64,000 nt of DNA, taken from contig NZ_JAXCHP010000001.1 in the NCBI RefSeq assembly GCF_035984545.1, positions 248,001-312,000 on the forward strand. The letters are read 5' to 3'. A program made the position numbers and the translations under genes. Source of the DNA: Cryobacterium sp. GrIS_2_6. Lineage in GTDB: Bacteria; Actinomycetota; Actinomycetes; Actinomycetales; Microbacteriaceae. How positions within the stretch are numbered: position 1 is the first letter of the stretch; each line of letters starts with the position of its first letter. The notes beneath the pieces are model-generated. The model searched no databases, was not told the DNA's origin, and saw nothing but the letters and a program-made list of their open reading frames with translations. Of the stretch, positions 53,922 through 62,128 are shown piece by piece.

Positions 53922-55291
53922 TAGAGCGCGGCGATCGCGTCGTCGATGATCGAGAGGGCATCGAGGAGCAGGACGTCGGTGACGGCGAGGCTCGGCAGGA
54001 AGCGGAGCACGTTGCCGTAGGTGCCTGCTGTCAGCAGCAGGACGCCGTGCTGGGCGGCGTATGCGGCGATCGAGTTGACGGCGGCGGCGTTGGCGACCTT
54101 GGTCGTCGCCCCGGTGCCCGGCTGCACGAGCTCGATCGCGATCATCGCGCCACGACCACGGATGTCCCCGATGATGTCGTACTTGTCCTGCAGCTTCCCG
54201 AGGCCCGCACGAAGGGTCTTCTCGATCCGCTGTCCCTCCGCGAGGAGGTTGTTCGCTTCGATGGCCTCGAACACGGCGATCGCGGCTGCGCAGGACACCG
54301 GATTGCCGCCGAAGGTGCCGCCGAGGCCGCCGGTCTGGGAAGCGTCCATGATCTCGGCGCGGCCCGTGACCGCCGCGAGGGGGAAGCCGCCGGCGATGCC
54401 CTTGGCCGTGAGCACGAGGTCGGGGACCCAGCCGAAGTGCTCGCTCGCGTAGTAGGCGCCCGTGCGGGCCATGCCGCTCTGGATCTCGTCGGCGATCATG
54501 ACGACGCCGTTGGCGGTGCACCAGTCCTGCAGGGCGGTGAAGTACCCCTCGGCGGCGACCATGAAGCCGCCTTCGCCCTGGATCGGTTCGACGACGAGGC
54601 AGGCCATGTCGGACGCGCCGATGACCTTGTCGAGGTAGGCGATCGTGCGTGCCGCGGCATCCGCCCCGCTGAGGCCGTCATGATAGGGGTAGGAGCTCGG
54701 CACGTGGTAGACGTCGCTCGCGAGCGGGCCGTAGCCGGTCGCATACGGCATCGCCTTGTAGTTCATCGCCATCGTGAGCACGGTGCGGCCGTGGTACGCG
54801 TGGTCGAGCACGGCGACGGCACGGCGGCCGGTGAACTTGCGGGCGATCTTCACGCCGTTCTCCACGGCCTCGGCGCCCGAGTTGATCAGCACCGACTTCT
54901 TGGCGAAATCGCCAGGGGTGTGCTCGGCGAGGAGCTCGCAGACGCGCACGTATTCCTCGTACGGCGTGACTGTGAAGAGGGTATGGATGAAGTCCTCTGC
55001 CTGCCCGACGGCAGCAGCGACCACGCTCGCCTCGGTGTGGCCGATCGTCGTGACGCCGATGCCGGCGCCGAGGTCGATGAACTGGTTGCCGTCGACGTCG
55101 ACGACGATGGCCCCGTGGGCCTTCACAATGTACACAGGGAGGGCGGAGCCGACGCCGCCGGACACCGTCGCGAGGCGGCGCTTCTGCAGTTCGACCGAAC
55201 GCGGGCCCGGGACGGCCGTGACGATGCGTCGCTCCTGCGTGACCGAGGGAGCAGTGGGCGTTGGGGTCGAGGGCGTCAGCGTGTCAGTCAT
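53921..55291 (-). CDS. gabT: 4-aminobutyrate aminotransferase, copy 1
   Basis: 456 residues. Class III PLP fold with VDVDGNQFIDLGAGIGVTT, NSGAEAVENGVKIARK, EPIQGEGGF, MIADEIQSGMARTG and PLP lysine in LTAKGIAGGFPLAAV. It transfers the amino group of GABA to 2-oxoglutarate, giving succinic semialdehyde; no semialdehyde dehydrogenase gene is in view. About half of the residues match copy 2 by eye. A TAAACT box lies nine bases upstream. Operon with the asparaginase-like gene, convergent to the polyamine transporter. Confidence 0.92.
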   Translation of the reverse strand: MTDTLTPSTPTPTAPSVTQERRIVTAVPGPRSVELQKRRLATVSGGVGSALPVYIVKAHGAIVVDVDGNQFIDLGAGIGVTTIGHTEASVVAAAVGQAEDFIHTLFTVTPYEEYVRVCELLAEHTPGDFAKKSVLINSGAEAVENGVKIARKFTGRRAVAVLDHAYHGRTVLTMAMNYKAMPYATGYGPLASDVYHVPSSYPYHDGLSGADAAARTIAYLDKVIGASDMACLVVEPIQGEGGFMVAAEGYFTALQDWCTANGVVMIADEIQSGMARTGAYYASEHFGWVPDLVLTAKGIAGGFPLAAVTGRAEIMDASQTGGLGGTFGGNPVSCAAAIAVFEAIEANNLLAEGQRIEKTLRAGLGKLQDKYDIIGDIRGRGAMIAIELVQPGTGATTKVANAAAVNSIAAYAAQHGVLLLTAGTYGNVLRFLPSLAVTDVLLLDALSIIDDAIAAL

Positions 55292-55300
55292 GATGCGTCC

Positions 55301-55306
55301 AGTTTA
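55301..55306 (-). promoter_or_regulatory. -10 box of gabT copy 1
   Basis: Minus strand TAAACT followed by GGACGC, nine bases before the ATG. The other gabT copy has TAAGCT-GGACCC in the same place. Confidence 0.45.
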
Positions 55307-55341
55307 CCCAGTGTCGTTTCCCGGTTGGGGTAGCGCCCTGA

Positions 55342-55347
55342 GAGAAT
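55342..55347 (+). promoter_or_regulatory. Likely leaderless -10 box
   Basis: GAGAAT ends six bases before the ATG of the OsmC-like gene. Confidence 0.4.
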
Positions 55348-55353
55348 CGGGGA

Positions 55354-55827
55354 ATGAAAATCGAGCACCACTACGACGTGCGGGTGGCCTGGACGGGCAA
55401 CCGCGGTACGGGAACGAGCGACTACCGGGCGTACGGTCGCGACCATGTCGTCTCGGCGGAGGGCAAGCACCCGCTCGAGGGGTCATCTGACCGAACGTTC
55501 CACGGTGATGCTGACCGCTGGAACCCCGAGGAACTGCTGCTCGCGGCGCTGAGCCAGTGCCACATGCTGTCCTACCTGCACGTGGCCGCGCGGAACGGTG
55601 TCGTCGTGGTCGGCTACACCGACGACGCAACCGGCACGATGGTGCAGACGAGGGATGGCGGCGGTCACTTCACCGAGGCGACGCTGCGTCCGCGGGTCAC
55701 CGTGGCCGATCGCGGCCAGGTGGAGCTGGCGCACTCGCTGCACGCCGAGGCGGCCCGCGAGTGCTTCATCGCGGCCTCCGTGAACTTCCCGGTGCGCCAC
55801 GAACCCGAAACCGTCGCCGTTCCCTGA
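55354..55827 (+). CDS. OsmC/Ohr family protein
   Basis: 157 residues. Both redox cysteines are present: LSQCHMLSYLH (near 71) and ARECFIAASVNFPV (near 134), with the strand pattern of the OsmC fold. Members reduce organic hydroperoxides with thiols in the cytosol. RWNPEELLLAALSQCH is the most diagnostic part. It lies between the two transaminase genes on the opposite strand and has no obvious functional tie to them. Confidence 0.88.
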   Translation: MKIEHHYDVRVAWTGNRGTGTSDYRAYGRDHVVSAEGKHPLEGSSDRTFHGDADRWNPEELLLAALSQCHMLSYLHVAARNGVVVVGYTDDATGTMVQTRDGGGHFTEATLRPRVTVADRGQVELAHSLHAEAARECFIAASVNFPVRHEPETVAVP

Positions 55828-55853
55828 CCCTCGGGCCAGGGAACGGGCGAGGT

Positions 55854-57191
55854 TCACACTCCGGAGAGGGCGCGGAGGGTTTCCTCGATGACGGATGCCG
55901 CGTCGTCGATGAGTTCCTCGGAGATGACGACGGACGGCATGATCCGCAGCACGGAGTCCCAGCTGCCTGCATCGAGCACGATCACGCCGTGCGAGGTCGC
56001 GTGCTTGAGGATCGCGGTGAGCGCCTCGGGGTACGGCGTGGTCGTTCCGGGGTGCACGAGCTCGACGCCGAACATGGCGCCCTTGCCGCGCACCTCGCCG
56101 ACGACGGAGAACTTCTCGGCCCAGTCGCCGATGCGGGCCCAGAGGGCCTTCTCGACGCGCTTTGCTTCGCCGAGCAGGTCGTCGCGTTCGATGATCTCGA
56201 GCACCTTGAGCGCTGCCGCGGTCGAAACCGGGTTGCCGCCGAAGGTTCCGCCGATGCCGCCGGGCTGGACGGCATCCATGATGTCGGCGCGACCGGTGAC
56301 GGCCGCAAGCGGGAAGCCGCCCGCGATGCCCTTTGCCGTGGTGACGAGGTCAGGGACGACGCCGTGGTGCTCGATCGCGTACCAGACGCCGGTGCGGGCG
56401 ATGCCGGCCTGGATCTCGTCGGAGACGAAGACGATGCCGTTCTCGGTGCAGAACTCGCTGATCCGCTTGAAGTAGCCGGGGGCGGGGATGACGATGCCGC
56501 CATCGCCCTGGATCGGTTCGACGAAGAACGCCGCGATCTCGGTGGCGCCGATGTGGGTCGTGATGTAGTCGATCGTCTTCTCGGCGGCTTCCTCGCCGGT
56601 CAGGCCGTCACGGTACGGGTAGCTCGTCGGGACGCTGTAGATCTCGCCGGGGAACGGGCCCATGCCGGCGCGTTCCGGCCAGGGCCGGTACGTCATCGTC
56701 ATGGTCAGGTTGGTGCGGCCGTGGAAGGCATGGTCGAGCGCGACGATGGCGCGGCGCCCGGTGAACTTGCGGGCGATCTTGACCGCGTTCTCGACGGCCT
56801 CGGCACCGGTGTTGACCAGGATCGACTTCTTCGGGAAGTCACCGGGGGTGATCTCGGCGAGCTTCTCGGCGACGGCGACGTAGTTCTCGTACGGAGTGAC
56901 GGTGAAGAGGGTGTGGGTCAGCTTCGCCGCCTGCGCGGCAGCGGCCTCCGCGACCTCAGCGTTCGCGTGCCCGATCGTGGTGACTCCGATGCCGCAGCCC
57001 ATGTCGATGATCTGGTTGCCGTCGACGTCGACGAGGATCGCGCCGGCTCCGTGGTCCATGTAGATGTTGACAAGCGTGCCGGCTCCACGGGACACCGAGT
57101 TGACCCGGCGTTCCTGCAGTTCAATGGACTTGGGGCCCGGCAGGGCGGTGACGAGTTTACGTTTTTGGGGGACCGAGTACGAAGCAGACAT
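55854..57191 (-). CDS. gabT: 4-aminobutyrate aminotransferase, copy 2
   Basis: 445 residues with the same landmarks as copy 1: VDVDGNQIIDMGCGIGVTT, NTGAEAVENAVKIARK, EPIQGDGG, VSDEIQAGIARTG and PLP lysine in TTAKGIAGGFPLAAV. Two paralogues in such proximity suggest specialisation, for example one for GABA and one for 5-aminovalerate or an amine from polyamine breakdown. A TAAGCT box exactly six bases before the ATG implies a leaderless message. Single gene; 26 bases from the convergent OsmC-like gene. Confidence 0.92.
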   Translation of the reverse strand: MSASYSVPQKRKLVTALPGPKSIELQERRVNSVSRGAGTLVNIYMDHGAGAILVDVDGNQIIDMGCGIGVTTIGHANAEVAEAAAAQAAKLTHTLFTVTPYENYVAVAEKLAEITPGDFPKKSILVNTGAEAVENAVKIARKFTGRRAIVALDHAFHGRTNLTMTMTYRPWPERAGMGPFPGEIYSVPTSYPYRDGLTGEEAAEKTIDYITTHIGATEIAAFFVEPIQGDGGIVIPAPGYFKRISEFCTENGIVFVSDEIQAGIARTGVWYAIEHHGVVPDLVTTAKGIAGGFPLAAVTGRADIMDAVQPGGIGGTFGGNPVSTAAALKVLEIIERDDLLGEAKRVEKALWARIGDWAEKFSVVGEVRGKGAMFGVELVHPGTTTPYPEALTAILKHATSHGVIVLDAGSWDSVLRIMPSVVISEELIDDAASVIEETLRALSGV

Positions 57192-57197
57192 GGGTCC

Positions 57198-57203
57198 AGC
57201 TTA
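57198..57203 (-). promoter_or_regulatory. Likely leaderless -10 box
   Basis: Minus strand TAAGCT ends six bases before the ATG of gabT copy 2. Confidence 0.5.
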
Positions 57204-57255
57204 GTTTGCGACGATTTCCCCGGTGTTTCCGCGCGCCGGTGGCGGCTGAACCCGG

Positions 57256-58062
57256 CTAGACGCGCTCTCGCGGGAAGACCTTGTCTGCGAGCCCGTGCAG
57301 CCCGGGGCGGGGTGATTCGTTGTACCGCCCGGCGAGCTCCTGGCCGGAGAGCTGGTGGATCGCGGCCATGATCTCGTCGGTGGCCTGGCGCCTGGCCCTG
57401 CCTGAGGTCGCGGGTCCGTGGCGGCTCACGTCGATCGGCTCGCCGAAGTTCACGGTGATCTTCCGCACCCGTGGGACCCGGGTGCCGACGGGCTGGATCT
57501 CCTGGGTGCCGATCAGGCCGACCGGCACGACGACGGCACCCGTCGTGAGTGCGAGCCAGGCGACGCCGGTGCGTCCCTTGTAGAGCCGTCCGTCGAGGGA
57601 ACGGGTGCCCTCTGGATAGATGGCGAAGGCGCTGTCCGATTCGAGGATGCTGCGGCCCGCGTCGAGCGCGTCTTGTGCGGCCTGGCCCGCGCCGCGTTCG
57701 ATCCCGACAGCACCGATCGACTCGAACCAGGTGCGGGTGAGATAGCCCTTGATTCCCGTCCCGGTGAAGTACGTCGACTTCGCGAGGTACTGCACACGAC
57801 GCGGCGTCACGAGCGGGATGACCATGCTGTCGATGAAGGAGAGATGGTTGCTCGCGATGATGACACGGCCGGAGCGGGGGATGTTCTCGGTTCCCGTGAT
57901 GACGGGCCGGAAGATGATCCGGGCGATCGGCGCCATGACGCCGTAACTCAGGTAGTAGACGAATCCGGGGCGACGGGTTCTGGGGAGATCCGAAGCGGTC
58001 TCCGCGGTCTCGTCGGGCTCCTGGATAAGGGGTTCCTGGGGTTCGTCCTTGGCTCCGGTCAC
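57256..58062 (-). CDS. plsC: 1-acylglycerol-3-phosphate acyltransferase (PlsC-like)
   Basis: 268 residues. Acyltransferase block I is SNHLSFIDSM (the NHxxxxD motif) and the later block is YPEGTRSLDGRLYKGRTG; one hydrophobic segment near 40-60 lies at the membrane. The enzyme adds a fatty acyl chain to lysophosphatidate in phospholipid synthesis. The first 35 residues are a charged extension. The GTG start has a TAGGGT box six bases before it. Divergent from dxr with 52 bases between, so the promoters face outwards from a very short spacer. Confidence 0.85.
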   Translation of the reverse strand: MTGAKDEPQEPLIQEPDETAETASDLPRTRRPGFVYYLSYGVMAPIARIIFRPVITGTENIPRSGRVIIASNHLSFIDSMVIPLVTPRRVQYLAKSTYFTGTGIKGYLTRTWFESIGAVGIERGAGQAAQDALDAGRSILESDSAFAIYPEGTRSLDGRLYKGRTGVAWLALTTGAVVVPVGLIGTQEIQPVGTRVPRVRKITVNFGEPIDVSRHGPATSGRARRQATDEIMAAIHQLSGQELAGRYNESPRPGLHGLADKVFPRERV

Positions 58063-58068
58063 TGCTCG

Positions 58069-58074
58069 ACCCTA
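58069..58074 (-). promoter_or_regulatory. Likely leaderless -10 box
   Basis: Minus strand TAGGGT ends six bases before the GTG of the PlsC-like gene. Confidence 0.45.
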
Positions 58075-58079
58075 CCGCC

Positions 58080-58108
58080 GTGACACCCGGTACCACGAAA
58101 GCTAGCAT
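58080..58108 (+). promoter_or_regulatory. Promoter of dxr
   Basis: GTGACA and TAGCAT are exactly 17 bases apart, and the -10 ends six bases before the ATG. The best -35/-10 pair seen among the leaderless promoters here. Confidence 0.65.
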
Positions 58109-58114
58109 GAGGGA

Positions 58115-59203
58115 ATGCGCAGACGAGTAGTAATTCTCGGGTCCACCGGCTCGATCGGAACCCAGGCCCTCGATGTGATCCGGGCGAATCCCACCCGGTT
58201 CGAAGTGGTCGGACTCTCGGCAGGCGCCAACCGGGAGATGCTCGCGCAGCAGGCCGAGGAATTCGAGGTCGACGACACCGCGCTCGGCGCGGACGAATCC
58301 GAACAGCTCGTGACGGATGTCGACGCCGACGTCGTGCTCAACGGCATCACGGGCTCCGTGGGGCTCGGTCCGACCCTCGCGGCGCTCAGGGCCGGGCGCA
58401 CCCTCGCCCTCGCGAACAAGGAATCCCTCATCGTGGGCGGCGACCTGGTCACCGCGCTCGCCGCTCCCGGGCAGATCGTTCCCGTCGACTCTGAGCATTC
58501 CGCGATCGCGCAGGCGTTGCGATCGGGGACGGCGCGTGAGGTGTCCCGGCTCGTGCTGACGGCATCCGGTGGCCCGTTCAGGGGTCGTACCCGCGAGGAG
58601 ATGCGGGCCGTCACCCCCGCCCAGGCGCTCGCGCACCCGACCTGGGACATGGGCCTCGTCGTCACGACGAACTCGTCGACCCTCGTGAACAAGGGCCTCG
58701 AGATCATCGAGGCTCACCTGCTTTTCGACGTCGCGTACGAAGACATCGACGTCGCCGTGCACCCGCAGTCGATCGTGCACTCGATGGTCGAGTTCATCGA
58801 CGGCTCGACGATCGCGCAGGCCTCGCCGCCCGACATGCGCCTGCCGATCTCGCTCGGTCTCGACTGGCCGAACCGCGTCGCCGCCGTCGGCGTTCCCCTC
58901 GACTGGACGAAGCCGCAGACCTGGACCTTCGAACCACTCGACACCGTCGCGTTCCCGGCCGTCGCGCTCGCGAAGCAGGTCGGCCGTGCCGGTGGCACAT
59001 ACCCGGCCGTGTTCAACGCGGCCAATGAGCAGGCCGTCGCCGCGTTCCACGCCGGCAGGATCGGTTTCCTCGACATCGTTGACACCATCCAGCGGGTCGT
59101 CGAGACCCACGAGCAGGACGGCCCGCTCACCCGGGAGTCCCTCAACGCAGCCGAGACCTGGGCGCGCGCCGCCGCAGACAAGCTCCTCGCCCGATCGGCA
59201 TAA
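58115..59203 (+). CDS. dxr: 1-deoxy-D-xylulose 5-phosphate reductoisomerase
   Basis: 362 residues. NADPH motif [23 protein letters not shown], metal ligands in PVDSEHSAI and [10 protein letters not shown], and [12 protein letters not shown] and FNAANEQAV are present. The flexible loop area reads [17 protein letters not shown]. It makes 2-C-methyl-D-erythritol 4-phosphate, the first committed step of the non-mevalonate isoprenoid route. In many actinobacteria rip1 and ispG follow at once; here a three-gene minus-strand block intervenes before rip1. Confidence 0.96.
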   Translation: MRRRVVILGSTGSIGTQALDVIRANPTRFEVVGLSAGANREMLAQQAEEFEVDDTALGADESEQLVTDVDADVVLNGITGSVGLGPTLAALRAGRTLALANKESLIVGGDLVTALAAPGQIVPVDSEHSAIAQALRSGTAREVSRLVLTASGGPFRGRTREEMRAVTPAQALAHPTWDMGLVVTTNSSTLVNKGLEIIEAHLLFDVAYEDIDVAVHPQSIVHSMVEFIDGSTIAQASPPDMRLPISLGLDWPNRVAAVGVPLDWTKPQTWTFEPLDTVAFPAVALAKQVGRAGGTYPAVFNAANEQAVAAFHAGRIGFLDIVDTIQRVVETHEQDGPLTRESLNAAETWARAAADKLLARSA

Positions 59204-59220
59204 CCTCTGGCGGTCCGGGG

Positions 59221-60135
59221 TCAGGCGCGGTAGCTGTCCGCCGTCGCCGTGAGCGCGTCGAGCCAGGGGGTTGCGACGACGCCGAGCTCGCGTTCGGTCT
59301 CCGCCGAGTCGATGATGAACGGCGACGTGAACTGGTAGCTCGAGGCGTAGACCTCGCGCATCAGGGGGTTGACCAGGCCGATGCCGCGGAGCACCCACTG
59401 CGGGTAGCCGGAGACCGAGCCCGCGCAGTCGTACCGTTCGTTCAGCTCGGCCGCGATCTCCACCCGGCTGGCCGACGCACTCGGCACGTGCCAGATCCGG
59501 CCCCAGTCCCCGGTGTAGTCTGCGGCGGCGATCAGGGTCGAAATGATGTCGGGCAGGTAACTCCAGCTGTGCGGGAGCTCGGGCCTGCCGACGACGCGCG
59601 CGGTCTTCGAAGCCAGGATCGCGGTGAAGAAGTCCGTGCCGAGGTGCGCGGTCCCGGTCGCTCCCGGCCCGAAGTAGTCGCTCGCGCGCACCTCGACCGC
59701 CCGGATCTGCCCGGCCTCGTGCGCCGCACGCACCCGGCGCCACCCCTCCTTGCGAACCAGGCCCTTGCGCTCGGTCGTCGTCTCCGGCGTGTGCTCGGTC
59801 ATCGCCCCCCTCGGCGCGCCGTACGGGTAGAGGTTCCCCATCACGACGAGGGAGGCGTCGCTCGCCGCGGCGGCGGTGATCGCCGCCCCGATGATCGGCG
59901 GCCACTGCGCGGCCCAGTCCGTGTATGGCGGGTTCGTGCAGAGGAAGATCGTCGAGGCCCGTGCCGCGGCGGCGGAGAAGGCATCCGGGTCACTCGCGTC
60001 GAGCACGAGCGGGGTCGCACCCGCCGCGGGTGAGCCTGAGCGCGTCGCGATCGTGACGGTGTCCCCGCGCGCCGCGAGCCGTTCGGCGACGGGACGGCCG
60101 ATCAGGCCGGCCCCGACTACAAGATGGTGAGTCAT
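59221..60135 (-). CDS. NAD(P)-dependent epimerase/dehydratase-like protein
   Basis: 304 residues. Rossmann motif VVGAGLIGRPVAERLAARG at the N-terminus, then VRASDYFGPGA and a C-terminal part typical of atypical short-chain dehydrogenases. The Tyr-x-x-x-Lys catalytic pair is not evident, so it may be a non-classical reductase or binding protein. GGAAGGAC four bases before the ATG decides the start against a longer in-frame reading. Last in a possible minus-strand operon after the kinase and lipoprotein genes. Related to the 28-codon stub near 18.5 kb. Confidence 0.8.
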   Translation of the reverse strand: MTHHLVVGAGLIGRPVAERLAARGDTVTIATRSGSPAAGATPLVLDASDPDAFSAAAARASTIFLCTNPPYTDWAAQWPPIIGAAITAAAASDASLVVMGNLYPYGAPRGAMTEHTPETTTERKGLVRKEGWRRVRAAHEAGQIRAVEVRASDYFGPGATGTAHLGTDFFTAILASKTARVVGRPELPHSWSYLPDIISTLIAAADYTGDWGRIWHVPSASASRVEIAAELNERYDCAGSVSGYPQWVLRGIGLVNPLMREVYASSYQFTSPFIIDSAETERELGVVATPWLDALTATADSYRA

Positions 60136-60160
60136 ATGTCCTTCCGGCCGATGACGAGGG

Positions 60161-60640
60161 TCACCCGTCGCAGTTGTCCTTTTTCGGATCGCACTTGTCC
60201 TTCTTACCGTTGCCCTTGCCGTTGCCGTTGCCGCTGTCAACGGACGGAACCGGGACTGGGATGGCGGCCGGAGTAGCGGAACTGAGCCTGGCCGCCTCCT
60301 CGAGCGCGGCGAGGTCTGCGGTCACGCTGTCGATCGCAGCCTGGATCTCGGTCGCACGGGTTCCCGTGACCTGGCCGGTCGCGGCCGCCGTGAGCAGGTC
60401 GGCCTGCACGGCGTCGAGGGCGGCAGAGGCGCCCGGGTAATCGCCGGCCGCAGCGGCCTCCGTCACCGAGAGCACGCCGGACTGCAACTGGCTCGCCGTC
60501 GACGGCTGAACGGGGGAGCTGTCGGAAGCGCACCCCGTGAGGGCGGCGGCCACGAGCAGCGCGCCGCCCACGAGCGCGGCGAGGCGGCCGCAGATGCCGT
60601 TGGTGCCGGTGCCGGTGCTCTTGCGCATGCCGATGCTCAC
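60161..60640 (-). CDS. Small lipoprotein downstream of a kinase
   Basis: 159 residues. Signal peptide with lipobox AALTGCASDS (Cys near 38), so it is anchored outside the membrane. The mature part is helical (SVTEAAAAGDYPGASAALDA) with an Asn/Gly/Lys tail that ends KCDPKKDNCDG, a two-Cys mini-motif. No family recognised. The GTG start overlaps the kinase stop (GTGA), suggesting that the lipoprotein works with the external end of the kinase. Confidence 0.75.
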   Translation of the reverse strand: MSIGMRKSTGTGTNGICGRLAALVGGALLVAAALTGCASDSSPVQPSTASQLQSGVLSVTEAAAAGDYPGASAALDAVQADLLTAAATGQVTGTRATEIQAAIDSVTADLAALEEAARLSSATPAAIPVPVPSVDSGNGNGKGNGKKDKCDPKKDNCDG

Positions 60641-62043
60641 GGTGCCACGCTTTCCTGGAGCTGTCGCAGGTGTTCCCCGAGGGTGCCGGCGACGTCGGGG
60701 TATGCCGGGGTGCTCGTGGATGAGCCGGCAGGGGCATCCGCCTGGGCAGGGGGGCGCAGCGTGAAGCCGAGCACGATGATCGTGATCAGGGCGACCGCGG
60801 CGACGGCGAGCACGGCGAGACCGGTCCTGCCGGTGAGCACGCGAGGCCAGGCCGTGGTCCGGGGTGCGCGAGCGGATGCCGCCGGCGCCCCGGTCGCCTG
60901 TCGTGGCGCCCCGGAACCGAGGGCCACCGTCTCGGCAGTAGACCCGGCACTGGCGAAGACGGTGGACTCGCCGGGAAGGACCCGCGTCGGGGCATCCGTT
61001 GCCGAGAAGGCGCGTGTCGCAGCATAGGCCGCCGTCGGGTCCAGCGCCTGCGTCGGGGCATCCGACGCCGGGAGGAGGCTCGTCGGGGTGTACGCCTCCG
61101 TCGTCGCACCGGCATCGGGTGACACGGTCGCCTCCGTCGTTCCCGCGATGGTTTCCGCCGCCGCCTCGGACCGCGCCAGCAGCCGCAGGCGCTGCGCGGC
61201 ATCCGCCGGGCTCAGCCGCTCGCCCGGTTCGCGCTGGGTCATGCCGCCGAGCACGTCCGCCCACGCCGGACCGAACGCCGGGGGGATCTCCGGGTCGCGC
61301 TGCAACCGCGCCATCGCGGACTCGATCGCCGTTCCCGGGTAAGCCCGCTCGCGGGTGAGGCATTCGAGCAGCACGAGACCGAGCGAGTAGACGTCGCTCG
61401 GCGCGCCGATCGTCGTGCCGAGCGCCTGTTCGGGGCTGAGATAGCCGGCCGTGCCGAGGAAGGTTCCTGTCGCCGTGAGGCGGGTCGCGTCGACGAGGCG
61501 GGCGATGCCGAAGTCGGCGAGCTTGGCGTGCGCCGCGCGTCCGGGGAACCCGGAGGCGGCGAGCAGCACGTTCGCCGGCTTGATGTCGCGGTGGATGATC
61601 CCGCGTTCGTGCACGTAGTGCAGCGCTTCGGCGAGGTCGGCGCCGAGTGTTGCGACCTCCGAGCGCGGCAGCGGGCCTGAGGCGATCCTCGTGCGGAGGT
61701 CGGTTCCGTCTACGAGCTCCATCACGATGAAGGTGCGCGCGGTCCCGTCGACGATCGCGGTGCCTGCGTCGAAGAGCGTGACGAGGGCGAAATGGTTGAG
61801 GCTCGCCAGCACGGCGACTTCGCCGCTCTGACGTTCCGGACCCGCGTCGTCCGCGGTGTCGAGCCGGAAGAGCTTGACCGCGACGGTGCGGCCGAGGGCG
61901 AGGTCGGTCGCCTCATACACGACGGCCATCCCGCCGGCGCCGATCAGGCGGTCGATCCGGAAGCGGTCAGCGAGGCTGACGCCGATGAGGCCGTCAACGG
62001 TGCGGGGACCGCCGGAGGAAGGCGAAGACAGGGGAAACTCCAT
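60637..62043 (-). CDS. Membrane Ser/Thr protein kinase, second copy
   Basis: 468 residues. Intact kinase domain (about 25-285): GAGGMAVVYEA, VAVKLF, HRDIKPANVLL, ADFGIARL and GTAGYLSPEQA. A long linker rich in threonine repeats (DAPTQALDPT, DAPTRVLPGESTVF) precedes one transmembrane helix near 403-427. The outside part is only about 40 residues, so sensing probably depends on the partner lipoprotein encoded next. It is not the kinase of the large FHA cluster. The ATG starts just before the conserved domain, with no strong ribosome site. Confidence 0.92.
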   Translation of the reverse strand: MEFPLSSPSSGGPRTVDGLIGVSLADRFRIDRLIGAGGMAVVYEATDLALGRTVAVKLFRLDTADDAGPERQSGEVAVLASLNHFALVTLFDAGTAIVDGTARTFIVMELVDGTDLRTRIASGPLPRSEVATLGADLAEALHYVHERGIIHRDIKPANVLLAASGFPGRAAHAKLADFGIARLVDATRLTATGTFLGTAGYLSPEQALGTTIGAPSDVYSLGLVLLECLTRERAYPGTAIESAMARLQRDPEIPPAFGPAWADVLGGMTQREPGERLSPADAAQRLRLLARSEAAAETIAGTTEATVSPDAGATTEAYTPTSLLPASDAPTQALDPTAAYAATRAFSATDAPTRVLPGESTVFASAGSTAETVALGSGAPRQATGAPAASARAPRTTAWPRVLTGRTGLAVLAVAAVALITIIVLGFTLRPPAQADAPAGSSTSTPAYPDVAGTLGEHLRQLQESVAP

Positions 62044-62116
62044 TCGGGTTCGGTACCCCCCAAGCAAACCACACCCCGCATAACAAACCGCCAGCGGCCT
62101 GTCAGCTTCGGGTGGG

Positions 62117-62122
62117 TAATCT
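62117..62122 (+). promoter_or_regulatory. Likely leaderless -10 box
   Basis: TAATCT ends six bases before the GTG of the rip1-like gene. Confidence 0.5.
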
Positions 62123-62128
62123 ACGACT

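Noticed and set aside
56918..59905. Very long minus-strand frame across gabT, plsC and dxr
   Set aside because: It mixes out-of-frame readings of several recognised genes; no domain of its own.
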